NCBI GenBank assembly: GCA_032358165.1
Contig: JAALGY010000043.1
Location: 372,001 to 436,000 of the forward strand
Source of the DNA: Diplosphaera chodatii
Taxonomy: Eukaryota > Chlorophyta > Trebouxiophyceae > Prasiolales > Stichococcaceae
Direction of reading: 5' to 3'
DNA: 64,000 nt
Shown piece after piece: positions 61,201 to 64,000 of the stretch. The translations under genes were made by a program, and so were the position numbers. Under the pieces are notes generated by a model that had not been told where the DNA came from, made no database searches, and was given only the letters and a program-made list of their open reading frames with translations. The first letter of the stretch is position 1. Each line of letters begins with the position of its first letter.

Positions 61201-64000
61201 ACCTGCACATACCCAAAGAAACCTTGGTATCAGTCTGCTAGACCACCAAAGGTTTCAGCTGATCTTTCCCCGCCTCAGACGTGCAAGTAGAGTTCATCAA
61301 GGTGTAAGAGACCAAGCACACGAACCATATGCGTAGTCAGCTGCACCGCGAGTGCACTGAAGGGTGAAGAAAGGTGCGCACCTCGGTAGCCGAGGCGCTG
61401 ATGGTGTAGGGGCAGCCCGGCAGCAGCGCGTCATTGAGCATCGCCGACACCTTGTGCTTGCCGACCTGCAGAGACAGTGGCACACAGCTTCTCGGCACAA
61501 CTGCCACGCTTGCTGCGAGGGTGCGCCTGGTGTGTCGGGGTGCACATGCGCCAGGCTGCCTGACAGTGTTGGTTCCGTCAGCACGTGAACGCATGGCATG
61601 TGAGGGCCGCTGCACATGGCGACATTGCATCTGGGCAATGCAGCGGTGTGCAGCTGTGCAGTGGGCACCTCGGAGCAGGTGAGGGCGGCGGTGTAGCGGC
61701 CCGCGCCGTCCTCCAGGGCCAGCGGCAGCAGGGACTTGGTGCCGGACGGCGCCTGCACCGTCACCATCACCGCCTCATGCCCGCTCACCACCCGGCCCCC
61801 TGCGCGTCACACACGTCATGTTATCACGAACTTTTGTCAGGCAAAACTGAGGCTCAGATACTTAATGATGACTTCTGCCAATGTATGGAGTGATAAGCTG
61901 CGACGATTATGTTGTCAAGACCTTCTGGAGGAGTTAGAGGCGCACCGTTGCCCCACAGGACGGGCTGGATGAACAGGCGGTGCGACCAGCCGCAGGTCAG
62001 GCTGCCCACATCGCCGCCCAGCATCACGCACTCTGCCGCCGTCAGCGGCCCGTACGCCGCCTGGATCTGCGCCAACGACAGCTTCCACACGTCAGCGATC
62101 GCGCAAGGATATCAGGATGACCTAATGGACCATTGCAATGCTTTCATCCGGTGCAAAACCTATAATGATGACCTCCGCAGCGTGGCGAACAAGCGAGTGT
62201 CATCGCTGGCTGGCCGTGCCTGCTGTCGGGCAGCGGGGGAAGTACCAGCATCATTGGGCAGACCTTGATCGCGGCGGCTTCGATGTCGGCGCCGTTGACG
62301 TGGGGAGTGAGGCGCCACTCGCCCTGCAGCTCCAGGCGGAAGGCAAGGGAGTAGGCGCCGTTGGTGTTGTCCACCACGGCTGCCCGCACCTCGTGCTTCC
62401 CGTCCGCATGCCGCAGCACCGCCTCCACCTTGTCGCCCCCCTCGCTCCTACAGTGGTGATGTTACGCATTCACTACGGGGCGCATGCCTCCAAGCAAGGA
62501 GCACCTCTTCACTGGTGCATTGAGTGGCCGGCGGCAGTGGTTCTGTGTTGCTGTGAGTGCAGGCGTCTGCCGGTGCGGCAGCATGGTTGACCTGGGCCTG
62601 GAGACCAGGGTGCCCTGGGGAAACGCGTGCGCCGCGCACCTGGGGTTGCCAAACTGGTCTGCGGTGGTCAGCGTCAGGGTGTAGTCGCGGCCGCAGACGG
62701 TGCCGTACAGCGCGTCGCCCTTGATGCTGGCGCGCAGCTTGCCCACCCGCGCCGGGACCACCTCCAGCGGCTTCGGCCACCCTGCAGCACACGGCGTCAG
62801 CGGATGTCAGGCTGCGGCCGCCATCTCGCACAACCTCCACCTCCATTTGCCTTGGGCAAGTGGGCACTCGCGGCTTGGGTGGCAGACCAGCAGAGGCTCC
62901 ACAAATGGGCGCGGGGCCATGTGGGGCCGGCGCCTAGAAGTTTGCTCAACGACTGGTACATCTGGCACTCAGGCCACCCATTATCTCGAAAGAACGCCCA
63001 TCGTAGCCGCACCTGAGGCCAGCTTGCCGCCAAAGGTAGCTGTGAGCACATAGGAGCCCGCTGTGACCAGCGTGGCTGAGTGGCGCCCGTACCCGGCGTT
63101 GATGAACTGCACCGACTGTGGGCCATTTGCCACCACCTTGACCTCCGAGCCCTCGCCTGAAAAGCGAGGTGCAGGCGAACTGGTTCCCGACTATCACAAG
63201 GTTCCGTAAGCGTGATTTTGAACGGCACAGGTGGTTGCCCTCCTTCCTCACCAGTTGTGGCAGTGGGGTTGCCGAAGGAGTCCCGCAGCTGGATAGCCAC
63301 CACAAGCTCTTGGCCAGCCTGTATGCATTGCCGCCAGCTCCATTCGCAGGCGGACTGCTTCATGTGCTCACTGATGAACCGTTCAGCACCATGATGGACA
63401 GTGAAGCAGATGTTGGAGTGCAAAGTATGAGGCTGCAAGTACCTCCAGTCGCCGCTCAGATCGTCCTGCCGCCTCGATGGTGGCACTGGACTTGGCGGCA
63501 TCCGCCAGCCCAGGAGCGATGCCAATGGCAAAGGGGCTGCCCTTGAGCACCTGTCCGGCAGCATGCAACACTGACTATGTGAGGCATGTGAAGACCGGGG
63601 ATGACGAGATGTAGCCTGCGTTAACAGCGCTCAACACTGCGCAACCCATAACACTTCGAGTGCTCATCACAAGATATGGCAGTTTCGTACCTCGCCAGTT
63701 GAGGAGCATCGCACGACGAGGGAGTAGCGACCGGCCACATCCGCAGAGTAGTGCACGGCCAGCTCAGCATCCGAGGCGCGCACGACAGAGGCAGTGAGGG
63801 TCCCTGGGCCGCTGCCCTCGGCGCCGAATGCCGCCTGGCTCAGAGGGTTCAGCACCCGGTTCCCAAACCTGCAGAGTGCGGGTACACGCCACTCGCACCT
63901 GGCCAGCTGGTTGCACAGGTATTCATCAGGAAACAGGTCTGCAATAGTTGTATGCGGGAGGCGCCAGTGGCCCGGGGCCGCGCCTGTCGGCGGTCCAGAA
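49821..64000 (-). CDS. Filamin-repeat kinesin-14 (C-terminal motor), 5' end outside the window
   Basis: The reading direction is right to left. From the window edge to about 53.4 kb, exons encode many filamin/ABP280-type Ig repeats. Then comes a short helical segment ([20 protein letters not shown] and [20 protein letters not shown]), the kinesin-14 neck ([18 protein letters not shown]) and a complete motor. A Ser/Pro/Ala-rich tail ends at TAA 49821-49823. The repeat part and the motor part are joined by exons that keep phase. The last repeat ends GSPMSLTVF at a GTGCGG donor. The next coding exon reads [20 protein letters not shown]. It is followed by [19 protein letters not shown], which runs directly into the helical segment. 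A minus-end-directed motor with an actin-crosslinker-like arm is implied. Two adjacent genes are the alternative, but no promoter-sized gap or start codon is evident. Confidence 0.78.
53400..64000 (-). other. Filamin/ABP280-type repeat array
   Basis: At least nine or ten repeats can be seen, each spread over two or three exons. Typical pieces are [14 protein letters not shown] near 63.27 kb, [12 protein letters not shown] near 62.65 kb and [20 protein letters not shown] near 61.1 kb. Others are [16 protein letters not shown] near 60.33 kb, [11 protein letters not shown] near 59.7 kb, [19 protein letters not shown] near 58.8 kb and [16 protein letters not shown] near 55.6 kb. [13 protein letters not shown] is near 54.87 kb, and [20 protein letters not shown] near 53.8 kb. 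The D-x-YGN signature and the closing GSPF/GSPM strand are diagnostic of filamin-type Ig folds. In filamins these give length and protein binding. No calponin-homology actin-binding domain lies in the visible part. Confidence 0.85.

Overview
The window looks like nuclear DNA from a green alga (Chlorophyta, probably trebouxiophyte-like). Almost every gene is broken by many short GT-AG introns. Coding stretches are GC-rich and Ala/Gln-rich. Plastid and plant-type genes are present: chloroplast ribosomal protein S1, an EDR1/CTR1-type Raf-like kinase, a plant-type deoxynucleoside kinase and a desiccation-related ferritin-like protein. I see no bacterial operons, ribosome binding sites, CRISPR array, rRNA, tRNA or recognisable transposon. 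Gene models were built by joining reading frames across plausible splice sites. Where every junction stays in phase I give exon limits; elsewhere starts and small exons are approximate.

Layout. 1.3-2.7 kb (+): small protein with a beta-barrel-like pattern, possibly an OEP24-type plastid envelope pore. 3.2-10.1 kb (-): exportin-4. 10.7-12.2 kb (+): Nudix hydrolase, divergent from exportin-4. 12.75-13.0 kb (+): small acidic ORF. 13.5-17.6 kb (-) and 17.9-20.9 kb (+): a head-to-head pair of Golgi-type glycosyltransferases (MNN1-like alpha-mannosyltransferase and core-2/I-branching-like enzyme). 21.3-23.7 kb (+): unidentified multi-pass membrane protein. 24.1-25.7 kb (-): intronless plastid ribosomal protein S1. 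26.6-29.7 kb (-): deoxynucleoside kinase, 11 exons. 30.1-31.6 kb (-): THYN1-like EVE-domain protein, 7 exons. 32.5-39.6 kb (+): EDR1 domain, protein kinase and armadillo repeats, apparently one gene. 40.9-43.3 kb (+): secreted ferritin-like desiccation-related protein. 43.8-46.7 kb (-): U-box E3 ligase with ubiquitin-interacting-like motifs. 47.3 kb: perfect 35-bp inverted repeat. 49.8-64.0 kb (-): a very large gene running off the right edge. It encodes many filamin-type Ig repeats, then a coiled coil, then a C-terminal kinesin-14 motor.

The most notable item is the filamin-kinesin protein. It has a complete minus-end-type motor at its C-terminus, and its long N-terminal arm carries a collinear internal duplication of repeat modules offset by about 3.5-3.9 kb. 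The second is the EDR1-kinase-armadillo gene. The neighbours do not form one pathway. They are a mix of transport, nucleotide metabolism, plastid translation, glycosylation, signalling, ubiquitin and cytoskeleton genes, as expected of an ordinary nuclear chromosome arm.
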